This document shows positions 50,761 to 64,000 of a stretch of 64,000 bases of DNA, piece after piece. Positions within the stretch are counted from its first letter, which is position 1; each line of letters opens with the position of its first letter. The notes beneath the pieces were generated by a model, which did not search any database, was not told where the DNA came from, and was given only the letters and a program-made list of their open reading frames with translations. Origin of the DNA: Nipponacmea schrenckii (Eukaryota > Mollusca > Gastropoda > Lottiidae); assembly GCA_030562195.1 (NCBI GenBank), contig JAUJPP010000005.1, positions 6,940,826 through 7,004,825 on the forward strand, in the 5' to 3' direction. The translations under genes and the position numbers were made by a program.

Positions 50761-50884
50761 TTTGTTTGTTATGGGTGATGTATGGGTGAATATATATATA
50801 TATATATCTTGTTGTTATTTATTCATTATCATTTGGTTCTAATTAAAGTTAACTACAAACTTTGTTTTTTATTTTCTCTTCCAA

Positions 50885-51106
50885 AAACTCTAGAGGATGT
50901 CTCAAACACTCTAGAGGATGTCTAAAACACTCTAGAGGATGTCTCAAACACTCTAGAGGATGTCTCAAACACTCTAGAGGATGTCTCAAAAACTCTAGAG
51001 GATGTCTCAAAAACTCTAGAGGATGTCTCAAAAACTCTAGAGGATGTCTCAAACACTCTAGAGGATGTCTAAAACACTCTAGAGGATGTCTCAAACACTT
51101 TGGAGC
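50885..51106. repeat. 21-bp minisatellite (about 10.5 copies)
   Basis: Unit ACTCTAGAGGATGTCTCAAAC, period 21, with only a few substitutions. As the period is a multiple of three and the unit has no stop in two frames, ORFs appear on both strands (KHSRGCL and HPLECLR repeats); neither is coding. Each unit has the palindrome TCTAGA. Confidence 0.95.
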
Positions 51107-51635
51107 TTTACGTCTGGTATAATGTTGTGCAGTGGATTAACTAAATCAATTTGAGCCCCTCCCCTAAACTGTTCTTTTAACATGTGCTCTACTGCTTATT
51201 TTCTGGGGTGAGTCTTCCCTTAGTGGTGTGGAGCCCCTTTGGTATCTGCCCTGTGACAATGTTTTTGTTTGGGATGTCCCTTTCAGTTGTCAATGTTGAT
51301 AATGGTCTATCTTAACCATAAACGCACAGTTAAACATTAAATATTTTTTATGAAAATAAAAAGTGTTTTAACAACAACAAAAATATTGCAAATAAATTAA
51401 AAAAAATATTATGCTATCACAGTTATGCATAGATAATTATTTGAACAAACCCACAGAGTTTGTCTGCCCTAGGACACCTTCACCAGCGTAAATAATCACG
51501 TACATCGGAATAGAAGGCCTAAACGATCAATCGCATTAAATGACCTGACAATTCCTCACCTTAACAGAACTGTGTGAAGTCTTGATAGGAGAATCACTAG
51601 ATTCCTTCCGAATCCTTGTGGAGTCTCGACTCTGT

Positions 51636-54396
51636 TTAAACGTCCGTAGACTCGTTGATGTCATCAACTGTTAAGGTCTCAAGGATTGGTAGCTCCACAT
51701 TAGGCCTGCAATGATCCTGCGCTGATGATGACGTCAAAGAAATAGGTAGATCTATGCAAGACACGTCATCTAGAACGTTTTCCGCCATTTGCAGTTCCGG
51801 CGAATGCTCGGTATTGTGGATGGGAGTTTGTCGCGTCGGTATTTCCGCGCTGTTGTTGTTTGCATCGTGAATTGTTGCAAGTGGGATGCTGCTGTTTTCA
51901 AGGATCTGGTGTCTTGGACTTGTGAGGTATGGTCTGCTCTGCCTTCTTGTTGGTGAATGGGTCAGACGTCGTGTAGGAGACTGACTTGAACGACGAGTTG
52001 TAACTTGGTTTGAACGGTTCGCTGTGGATCGGTATGGTCGTCGTGTAGGAGACTCCGACGTGCGTCTGGCTTGTGCTTCTGAGAAGCGCCGAGGTGATCT
52101 GGTTGGACTGTGATGGGAAGAACCTCTTCGGGCGTGTCTTATGGATTCTCTGGTGAGACAATCTACAATCGTCCCATCCTCAGCCTCGGTGACGATGATG
52201 CAAGAAGGTTGAGTGCCGTTTGTCATACGGACATTACCAAACAAGGAAGCGTTTCCAGCACTGAAAACACTATTTCTGTGCGTTACGGCACTCAGAGGTC
52301 TGACAGGTCGTGGACGGACGTGTCGTCTAGGGCGTCGAACATTCATACTGATTTCAAGCAGACGATGAAAGAAGGATCGGGGTCGTGGGTTCGGATCAAC
52401 TTCCATATAAGGAGGTGGTGGACTGGTGGGTACGGCGAACTCGTAAGATGGTGGTCCGACCGGATAGCTACAGAAGTCTCCGGAAGCTGGTGTGTGATAG
52501 AGCTCCGGTGTCGGAGCACACCGGCTGGTTGATCGAGTTGTGTTCGTTTTGTTGTAGAAGGTGTAGCAGCTTAACCAGATGACGTAGATAAGAACCACAG
52601 CTACAACTATTCCTCCGATACTGGCACCAACTATAGTAGCTACATCTTGGTACTTGTCCAGAAAACTGGCTCCTTTGTCTGCAAAAACAAATTGAAACTA
52701 TTTAATTGACAAGAAATCATCTCATGCTGCAGATATATGTGTTAATAAAAATCCTCATCAAGACAGATGGTCTTGATGCAGGACATGGAATATAGAAGCA
52801 AAGTAGGGGTAACGTCACACACATTCACTATCTAGGTAATTAGGGGGGATATGAATCAGTAAAACCAACGTTATCAAAAGGGTTAGTAAAATGTTAGAGC
52901 ACGTCTATTAAAGATAAGCAGGTCCTACCCCTACCCGTGCTGTCGGGATTGCTGGTGGTAGAAGTGTGACGAAAATACCCACTCGGCACTGAAATATTCA
53001 TGAAAATGACTAAGTATTTGGTCAATTTACTTTGTTCTATGATTTCAATGTATTTGATCTTGAGTTTATAAGTATATGGCATATCAGACGATAACCGTAT
53101 ATTATATCTATATTGTGAATCACCCTCTGGAAGGAAACCCAGAGCTAAACGATGTATATGTGAACAGACCAGAAATATAGCCCTGATTTTGGTGATGTGT
53201 GGTTTCTATGAACCCCACAGTACAGCAGTGGTCCATAATGAAAAGATGCACGGATGCAAATTTCAAAGAAATCTAAGAGTTCATATATTTACCTCCAAAA
53301 ACAGCGCTGTAACTCAGGTGAAACCCGCGGCCCTCTATTCCCCAATCGGAGGTGAAGTGAATGAGTACCGAGGACGTGGAACTGACTATTATCGGCTGGG
53401 GATTCCCACAAAGTGTTGCCAAAACATCAGCTCTATCCGTGCTTCCTGAAATATAGATTTAAAAGAGTTGTGAATGTTCAAATTTGCAAGAAAAGTAGAT
53501 CTTTTTCCAAAGTTTGAAATACAGTGAACTGAACAACTTCACCAGAGGAACAAGTCTATGTATAGCCCTGCTTTTTCCTCAGTGCCACCACTTTTTTTTA
53601 AAGCTAAACCTTATGGTGGTGACCCTAAGAAACCATATGCCATTGAGGCCAGTAAATATAGTAATGGGTACCATACCATCGTAAAGGGTAAGCTTATCGT
53701 ATCTACACGTGACACCGTATTCCACGTCCATATACTGTACTTCAATCTTGATCGATTTACTCCCATTAGACGATCTTATCAACCATTTGGAGTCAGAGAA
53801 ACTGAAATAAAATTACTCCTGGGTTAATATTAAATCAAGTTGTACATTACCAAGTAGTTCCCTATATGATTGTCTATCTTGGAGTAAAATACCAAGGGAT
53901 TCTAGCGTCTGAAATATTGAACTCTGCTATATTTTTGGTCGCTCATATTTCCCGATAATGGTTCCACAAACCTTGGCGATATTAAAGAGTGATATGAAAC
54001 TTACGAGTCGTAATCTGCCGGGTAGTTGTGTGAGAAAATACTCTGAGGCATTGCTGATGCCAACAACTCAACCGTTCTGCCATACGGATTGCATGAAACT
54101 AGAAAGAAAAAAAAACATATCGGGTTAAGGAAGGAAGGGAGCAATTGATGGGAAGGGGATGAATGTTGAAGGTAGGGATGCTATATGCTTGGTAGATGGG
54201 GTAATAAATCAGGCACCCCCCCCCCCCTTCCCTTATCCTAAACATGGATGCTACTATCTTTTGGGAGCGCAAATGGACCTTAATAAAGACTAACATTTAA
54301 AATGATTGATATACGCTATGAATGCTTACCTGTTGCTGTAGCGAATATCGAATATAGAACTGCTATCATTATTATCTTTGTAATGCATCCCTTCAT
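51636..54396 (-). CDS. Single-pass CUB-domain membrane protein with PPxY tail
   Basis: Six exons on the minus strand, in phase: 54396-54330, 54098-54005, 53801-53677, 53445-53293, 52988-52935, 52678-51636 (TAA at 51638-51636); 511 residues. A signal peptide opens the protein (IIMIAVLYSIFATAT). Residues about 24-146 form one CUB domain (SCNPYGRTVELL, IFSHNYPADYD, KLTLYDGSTDRADVLATLCG, IHFTSDWGIEGRGFHLSY). A short Ser/Thr stalk leads to a transmembrane helix (VATIVGASIGGIVVAVVLIY). The cytoplasmic tail of about 310 residues has two PPxY motifs close to the membrane (GPPSYEF, PPPPYMEV), which bind WW domains such as those of NEDD4-type ubiquitin ligases, then a basic region with repeated SPTRR. 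The family is not recognised; the layout is reminiscent of Shisa or WBP1-like adaptors, but with a CUB ectodomain. Confidence 0.9.
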
Positions 54397-55559
54397 TTTG
54401 AAAAACAATTTATCCACAATACAAGCACTGTTCACTGTTCGCTGCAGCAATATCCGAATTCTCTTATGCAGTTGTTAACATTTGAATGTATATCCAATTG
54501 ACCATTGAATCCTTTCGACGAGCAGAAGCACATGGGTTTCCTTAATGCTAACACTGCGGTAAACTACCAACTTATAGCAATGTTGGAAGTAATGGCTGTT
54601 CTAGGAAGGCCTTTAAAAGCATTCCAGTTAACCCTTCTTCTAGAAAGTTTGCATAAATTATGTAAACACTCCAAAACAGCTGTTCGTTTAACCCCTCCAA
54701 TAAAGGTAACTTGTATATGCTAATTTAGAAATTGTACTTAAAATTCGGTTGAAGATGTCTTGAATAAGATGACACAACTTGTGCTAACGTTACGATCTAA
54801 AATTGAGTTTTTGCCTAAAATAACAATACATCACCTAGTGACCAGCATTGTTAACCCTAGTAACACTACAAATAGCTTAATTCTTGCCATTTCGTTATGT
54901 CGCTTAAAGGGTTAAAGTGAATTACGACGAATTAGATAATGGTGGTATTTGTTTTGTTTGATTGGTAATTGTACCGGATTATCCAGACTTGTTTGTGACA
55001 CAGAAATTAATCAGAATTGTTTCTCTAATCAGGGTATTATAAGAACAGTTAATACAATCAAACACAAGCCAGTTAGGCCTTCTTCAATCTGTCTGATTAA
55101 AAATATCAAAAGTATTTTCTATGCTCACTTATTATTATTATTATAAATTGATAGAAAACACCAGGGTCCAGATTTGATTGGTTTAGATGTGTTTAATTTT
55201 AAAAGATACCTTGGATTAGTTAAATATCAAACAGACTGTGGCAAACCTGACTGTAGCAAACCTGACTGTCAAAAAAAAAAAAGAACGTAGGTTGACAAAG
55301 GTAAGAATTTATGATAAATGAAAATTAACAAAGACACAGTAAATGCACAACCAAAAACCTGCAATATATATAGAGAATCAATCACTATGCACGTGCTTTG
55401 ACCTATTTATCAAAAACTTCTCTCTTTTTTCCTATTTTGACACATTTGTATAATGAATGTGGTCTGAAAGATTGGATGTAAATTGTAGTCACCTCCCTTA
55501 AATGTAGATTATTGGTTATAGTTCATGCCTTATATATTCGCACTCTTGCCTGACATATT
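54397..55559. other. Intergenic, no gene seen
   Basis: 5' flank of the CUB gene. A plus ORF at 54505-54723 (MLEVMAVLGRPLKAFQLTLL) is hydrophobic and not recognised; there is no supporting exon context. A pair GACTGTGGCAAACCT/GACTGTAGCAAACCT lies near 55233-55268. Confidence 0.4.
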
Positions 55560-55850
55560 TCGATACAATTGATTGATATATATTTTGATAGGTTTGATTG
55601 ATATATTTTGACTCATTTGATTGACATATTTTGACTCATTTGATTGATATATTTTGACTCATTTGATTGACATATTTTGACTCATTTGATTGACATACTT
55701 TGACTCATTTGATTGAAATATTTTGATACAATTAATTGACATGTTTTGACTTATTGATTGATATATTTTGTTACATTTGATTGATATATTTTGATACATT
55801 TGATTGGTATATTTTGACTCATTTGACTGATATATTTTGAAATGTATTTG
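55560..55850. repeat. 23-bp minisatellite (about 12 copies)
   Basis: Unit TTGATTGATATATTTTGACT plus CAT, period about 23, with many substitutions and small indels. Confidence 0.85.
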
Positions 55851-58344
55851 ATTGTATCTGAGTACTGTAGGGTAATGTACTGTAGGGTAATGTACTGTAA
55901 TATATATAGTTTGTTATTTATTGTCTCTGTACTGAAATGAACTCAGCTATTTAAGTTAAAAAGATAAGAACCCACCCAAACACAATAGTATCTCATTAAC
56001 ACCAGACCACACAAATTTCTATTAAAATCTGACAATAATGTTTTAACAATGGTTGTTCACTTAAATACATTTAGACACTGCCAGGTACCACACCCATTCT
56101 ATCTTGAACTCCGAAGGGTAGTAGAGTCTTCTACATCTACCTTTGATCCATTAACCACATTTCAGTCCAGGAAAACATTTGAAAAAAAAGAAATTCATCA
56201 TTCTTAAGTTTTTATTTGAAAAAAAGAACATGAATATTTTCAACTTTAACAATGATCACATGATCAACATAATCTGATGATTCATCATTTGATGTCCTAT
56301 GACATCATATAACATTGTGACATCATCAAGTCATGATGTGATAATATGATGACATCATCAGATCATGTGATGACATCAGCAAATGATGTACAAGATTCAA
56401 GGACATGATTAACCAATCAGAATCAGATGATAAAATAAATGGAATGCTACCACTAATTTTAAACATACAATCATTTCTCTTTCATACACAATTTATAACT
56501 TAATCACTTTCATAGAGATAATGCTGTCTACAAATTGCACTTAAATAATTAAATATTTATTCTTTTCTCATACCCACTGGGGCCATTTTAGAACAGTGGC
56601 ATTGCAAGGTTTTCATTGATGTGGTTGTCAGATATTTAACGGGTCCTTAAAAATATTCTGAAGTAGGAAGGTAGAGGTGGGTCCCTGACTTCATGCCCTA
56701 CCCACACTCCTGACAACAATTCCCCAAAATAATATAATAGTAAAACAATCTCAGTACAAAATTACTGAAAATATTCCAGAAATACACAAATTCAACATTT
56801 GAAAATGGCATATAATCAATAAACATAATGACCTTTTTCTCTTGCGACATTGTTTAAAAATAACAGAAGTTAAAATATTGCACGTAATCCGAGCTGAAAA
56901 CATGTACGATTCAATTCAATATTGCACAAACTAGTAAAAATATTTCTAAAATTGTGGAAACCCATCTTAATTGGCCCAATTAAAATAAAGTGTTAGAAGT
57001 AGGCTAGGATATTCATAATAAATAAACCTCAATCTATCATCAAAACAAGATGAAATAATAAAAATCACACCATATACCCAAATATCCCTAAAATAAAAGA
57101 ATTATAACAAATTTTGATAACAAAAATCTCTCTTGGTTTTAATATTTACTTTCTTATTTACATTGAAAAAAAACTTTGAATTTAAAAAACTTTCTGAATT
57201 ATAACTTACAAAATAATACATTTATCTAATATCTATCTCCGTGAACTATTTATTTCAGATTTATTTTAAAACAAATTCCAGGTCATCTAAATATGAAGAT
57301 TTTGCTGATATAGACCAATTTTAGCTACCTGTAACACTTTTCACAATGAGAATTTGAGAAACGATTGTACTTAAATCAACCTCTCAGGATATTTTCAAAA
57401 TTCAAAGTTTTTTTTTTAGAAAATAAATATCTCAATTCATGAACGGAAAAATAAACGGCAAGTTTTTAACAGTTCATCATTCCTGGACCTCCTTACTGAT
57501 CATACACAGCATTGGCTTTCATATCGTACAGGTCATAGGTCATTCTGAAGGTCAATGTCATTCTTTGGTGATACCATATAAATTCTACAACTAACTTTTT
57601 TGGTCAAAAATCGAGTTGTATTTGTAATCAGGATGTCCTAAGATCTAATGACCTAGTCTGACATTTTGAGATAAAGTAAAACATGATTGGTGAATACAGT
57701 CCTAACAGAGTATTTCATCATTTTCTTAGCCTCAGCAGAAACACGACCAGATGGTGCTGAACCTTTGAAACAACTCTAATGTTCGTATCGGACAATGTTC
57801 ATAACATCGTGCATCTTTCATCAAAGACCTTGGTCTGAAGCACCATTCTTAAATCACCACAACAACTCCACCCACAGCGAATATCTTCCCTTCACTGCAG
57901 TCACAACTTTTGATATTCTTTTCTTGATCGTAAAGGCCCATTTTGTCAAAACAGAATTCAGAACTTTCCTTGTTCACCATCAGGTATTTTTGCCGTGCCA
58001 CACGTACACTTTTTAGGGGGAGATTCTAACATTTTACACTTCCTTTCATGATAGTGCATTAACAGACATTTGAATAGAATCTATCACCATGACAACAAGC
58101 AAATCAAGTCAATATAGAGCACCAGTCAGACACAACTGGTAAACTTTAACAAAAACAACAACCCTTATATCAGCAGATTTTCCGTCCCTTTTAAAATAAA
58201 ACATTGGATCCCGCTCCTAAACATCTAGGCATCACAAGATATCGTTCTGGAAAACAATCAGGATGATGTTTGAGATTCGGAATAGGACACAGACAACAAC
58301 TCTCAATGAAAGACCGGAAGAACAGCAAATTATTTCCCTTGATT
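55851..58344 (-). other. 3' region of the TASK channel gene; no other gene seen
   Basis: AT-rich, no exons. Probably holds the 3'UTR of the channel, whose end is uncertain because several TTTATT (minus AATAAA) sites occur. At 56270-56400 a run of self-complementary TGATGACATCA-like units gives many short inverted repeats. Confidence 0.4.
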
Positions 58345-60229
<1,885 letters not shown>

Positions 60230-60870
60230 TGTTTGAATAATGATTTGGAAAAATAAAATGGAATAATGATTCTGATTAATGCATTAGAATAATATTAAAC
60301 TTTGAAAAATAAATTAGAATAATGAAATTGTTTTCAATAATGATTTTGATTAATGAAATTGAGTTATGAAATTGAATAATGACTTTGAATAAAGAATAGG
60401 AATAATAACTTTGTATTAAATAATGAATTTGAATAAAGAATTAGAATAATAACTTTGTTTTAAATAATGAATTTGAATAAAGAATTAGAATAATAACTTT
60501 GTTTTAATAATGACTTTGAATAAAGAATTAGAATAATAACTTTGTTTTAAATAATGACTATGAATAAAGAATTAGAATAATAACATTGTTTTAAATAATG
60601 ATTTGAATAAAGAATTGATAATAACATTTGTTTTAAATAATGACTTTGAATAAAGAATTAGTAATAATAACTTTGTTTTAAATAATGACTTTGAATAAAG
60701 AATTAGAATAATAACTTTGTTTTAAATAATGACTATGAATAAAGAATTAGAATAATAACTTTGTTTTAAATAATGACTTTGAATAAAGAATTAGAATAAT
60801 AACTTTGTTTTAAATAATGACTTTGAATAAAGAATTAGAATAATAACTTTGACTGATGATTTTGATAAAG
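60230..60870. repeat. 44-bp AT-rich minisatellite
   Basis: Unit AAATAATGACTTTGAATAAA plus GAATTAGAATAATAACTTTGTTTT, period about 44, roughly ten good copies from about 60410 to 60850 with more degenerate ones before. Confidence 0.9.
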
Positions 60871-63800
60871 GAGATAAAACAAATGATTTGAATAATGAAT
60901 AATTCATTACAATATCCGGAGAAATTACAGCATAAATATTTCATTTTTTCTATTTTGTATTAACTTGACTTATTTTTATTAAAATAAATCATTTTACTTT
61001 CTGTTTGCCTCTTATCGTCAAGATGAATGAGTTTTGAGACTAAATTTAGTTTCATTGTAATCTAGTACGATAAAACCAGAGAAGAACATCTTGTATTAAG
61101 TTGAAGAAATGAGAAATTCTTACGATTTTTTTCACCAGCTGTAATTTATACGGGGAATACTAGAATTCAGTTTGAAATAAAATATAAAATGGACACCAAT
61201 ATTTTATATTTCTGTTTCCAATATTTTGCATTGCTATTTTCAATTGTCTAGGGATGATTGAAATGTACAGCCTGTAGCACACAGGGACTCTGTTTATTGT
61301 CCTGTCCGATTCCAATTTGGAATCAGTAAATGCTTCCCTGGAAGAGCTCATAAATTGAAAAAGTAGAAAGTTACCATCCAAGATAATTTTGGCGTCAGTT
61401 ATAATTCAGAAGTGTTTAATTTTCTTAACAATGTATAAATAAGCCAAATACGAACCCTAACTTCACCAAATTACACCTGATTTCATAACAACGAAAACTA
61501 AATTATCAACAGAGTGCTCAAGTTAAATAGATTTATAAAATCAACAATCTCTCAACTATTTTACGATTTCTTTTCATTAGAAACATACTATTCTTTCTAT
61601 AGCAACCAATCAGTAACTATGGCTTCTTCTTCACTAACTTTCTAGAAATTCATTACATAACATTAATGGTTCTTATTGAACTATCAATAAAATTAGAAAA
61701 TTATCAGCTCCAAAGTCAATGACAGCGTCAAAACTACATGATGGTTTTTAACCGTCAGATTTGAGCCCCACCAATCAAACTCTTGCAATTCATTCATTAT
61801 GTTACGGTAACTGAAATATTCTGTTACGTACTCGTTTCTTCCTATAGTAATATCTACAAGTATAATGTACAGTACCAACACCCTACATGTACCTCCTGTA
61901 CCTGTGCCTTCGTCATACATTTTATGATACACATTAAAAATTTAGAAAACCTCTTTACAATCTCTTTAATATCATCGTGGTACATGGCACGACTAATCCT
62001 TTTAAAACAGATACATTAGATAAAGTACTGACGCCACGTATTCTAGATTCTCGTCATACCTCCGACTAACGTGCCAGAACTACATTGTTCACTTTTTATA
62101 TCAATACGCCACATAAAGATGTGTAGATATATTATCAAGTGGGCCGTTATGAGGTCATAAACTCAAGCAGGCGTTTAATTATATTCATGGGTGATTATAA
62201 CTGGATCACATGTTGACTTTATATCCCTATACACATTCCTACTGACACCTTATTAAGCTCAATTTTAAGCACTAGTGTCCTAGGTTAAAGTGAGAAGGGG
62301 GGGGGCTAAGGGCTTCGAAAAAAGACCGACGGGGGAAGAGGAAGGCAAGTCCCAAAAGATTACCTCTCAATACGCCACTACTACAAAAATTGAATAAGTA
62401 CATCACAGTCCAAAAGGCTAAAAATGAAATTTTTGAGAAACTAGGGTACTACTTGATGGTTCCACTCTCAAGAATAACTCTTTTAGCCATATTGCTATTG
62501 GCAACAGGATCAAAAAATCCTTTAGAGAATCCAGATTACTAATAATATTTAATAGTTCAGAAAGAAGAGTGAAATGAAAACAAACGCACATCTCTAACAA
62601 AGAATGACACTAATCAATCCGTCTGATTGATCTTAACATCCAGTTATCTCCCCTTCAAGTAGCTCTTCAGAAATAGAGAGCAGTTAATTAGGGTTGTATA
62701 ATAAGGATTATGTATATAATGATTCTGTTCCACCGTCCATCAAAACAGAAATACTTCGTTCATGATTTGTTTTTATTTGGTCCTCAGTCTGTGTCAATAT
62801 TATTGCTATGGAATCAAGCCCTAACAACGAGAGAGATTATAAATCTAATATAGAATGTTCTGTCTGAGGCGGGTGACCTAGGTTTTGGGATGGGGGCAGA
62901 AGGATTTCTGTCTCTGTTTTTACCCCTGTCCCCAATCTTACATTTTGTAAAAGAGATTTCCCTTTGTGGCTCATACTTTGTTCATACATCTAAACTTCTG
63001 TGTTGAAAATACCTCAAGTCCTGATGAAGGTTTCATAACAGAAACGTATCAGCAGCTGAGGATATGCTGTACTGAATTGAAATAAAATCTATGAGACTTA
63101 ACATCCCTGTTAATTTATTTTTTTTAAAAAGCCAAGAAATGGTGGGGATTATATTTTGATCTTGGTCTATAATAACTACAGGATAATGATTCTGGGTTAT
63201 TAAAGGGAAAAATTTCTTTGTAACCATGGAAACAATATAATAGTTACAATGTCTATTTTTGTCGCTGTTTTCCTTATAGACCGACGACTCCTGGAGTGAA
63301 CTTGTCTTGTGACAACATGTTGTCTGACTGCAGGCATGTTTTATAAGTTCACTTACTCACTGATATATTTTATTATTTTATCTATGTGGACTCTCTGTAA
63401 AGGTTAAAGTTTATCACGATTATTGTTCGAATGCCAAACTCTTTTGTCATGTTTGGAAAGTCATGTGAACTCTCTGAAAGGGTTACTGCATCAATAAATA
63501 CTTGTTGTTGAAATGCCAAGTATTTGTGCAACCAATTGAGCTCTTTTTGTCACATGTAGAAATGATTCCAAGTATTACAGGAAATTCCTGGCATAAATTC
63601 TGGTAACACAATCAACTGAATAAAGAAACAACAATGATTAAATTCTTGGCAAAATTTACCAACAAAGCTTGGCCTTTTGCCTCGTAAGTAACCCCTGATT
63701 TAAATATTGTATTCATACACTAACAAGCCAATCAAATGAATTGTTACGATGTTAAGTGTGTGAATCGGTCAATATAATCAATGTTAACGATAATAAAGAT

Positions 63801-64000
63801 ACATAATGTGTTAATACGCCGTTTGTTATTAGTCCCGTTAACGCACCCCAATATCGCCAGACGGCACATAACGCTAAATTTTATTGCGTTAATAGCGTTA
63901 TGTTCTGAATACTAAATGAACACTGGTGTTATAACAAAACCAGGAGCAGACAAGTTAGGGTCAATGGCCATCTAAGTATAGGTGTGGTTTACGGCAGAAA
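60871..64000. other. No gene seen
   Basis: AT-rich. Holds a plus-strand CTGATGA...GAAAC motif at 63021-63045 followed by AATAAA at about 63081, a G-run at about 62299-62307, and an inverted-repeat stretch (CGTTAACGCACC and GCGTTAATAGCGTTA) near 63835-63902. Minus ORFs at 61160, 61693, 62418 and 63033 have no recognisable content. No channel first exon was found. Confidence 0.4.

Noticed and set aside
50849..51122. Overlapping ORFs on both strands with 7-residue repeats
   Set aside because: Artefact of the 21-bp minisatellite.
52110..52582. 140-codon plus ORF
   Set aside because: Antisense to the tail exon of the CUB gene.

Overview
This is nuclear DNA of an invertebrate animal: AT-rich, with many small exons, GT-AG introns mostly of 100-1500 bases, AATAAA signals, and a very high load of tandem repeats. 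A secreted PAN plus C-type lectin gene, a one-CUB membrane protein and a TASK-type potassium channel suggest a lophotrochozoan, most likely a mollusc (perhaps a gastropod). That assignment is inference from gene types, since no marker gene is present. All exon models below were assembled by hand from reading frame, splice sites and intron phase.

Layout, left to right. (1) 3-761 (+): last exon of an unknown protein with a 15-residue repeat. (2) 1062-5011: a roughly 4 kb minisatellite of a 17-bp unit, lying between the convergent 3' ends of gene 1 and a lectin gene. (3) 5251-6857 (-): PAN/apple plus C-type lectin gene, with a duplicated GAT-rich tract in one intron. (4) 6985-12520: no gene seen; three minisatellites (60, 29 and 46 bp). 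(5) 12551-22725 (+): a large gene of 29 exons, not recognised, with a Cys-rich motif and degenerate EF-hand-like C-terminus. (6) 22785-25226: a 1.22 kb tandem duplication that starts in the 3'UTR of that gene. (7) 26033-32146 (+): EXOC3 (Sec6), complete in 20 coding exons. (8) 32614-33468 (-): uninterrupted 284-residue ORF of unknown function, convergent with EXOC3. (9) 33469-38208: no gene seen, two repeat patches. (10) 38462-40784 (-): SMNDC1 (SPF30), complete in 7 exons. (11) 41564-44997 (+): ankyrin-repeat protein with a likely myristoylated N-terminus, divergent from SMNDC1. (12) 46799-49234 (+): BTB-BACK-C2H2 zinc-finger protein. (13) 51636-54396 (-): signal peptide, CUB domain, transmembrane segment and a PPxY tail. 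(14) 58345-59145 (-): last exon of a TASK-type two-pore K+ channel, carrying a one-base frameshift. (15) 59146-64000: no gene seen, one 44-bp repeat array.

The genes are ordinary single-copy animal loci and do not form one pathway: exocytosis (EXOC3), splicing (SMNDC1), transcription (BTB-ZF), ion transport (TASK), cell surface or secreted proteins (CUB, lectin). The unusual features are the repeats (at least ten independent minisatellites), two places where a single-base frame problem interrupts an otherwise good gene model, and five distinct loci with a CTGATGA...GAAAC pattern resembling hammerhead-ribozyme cores.
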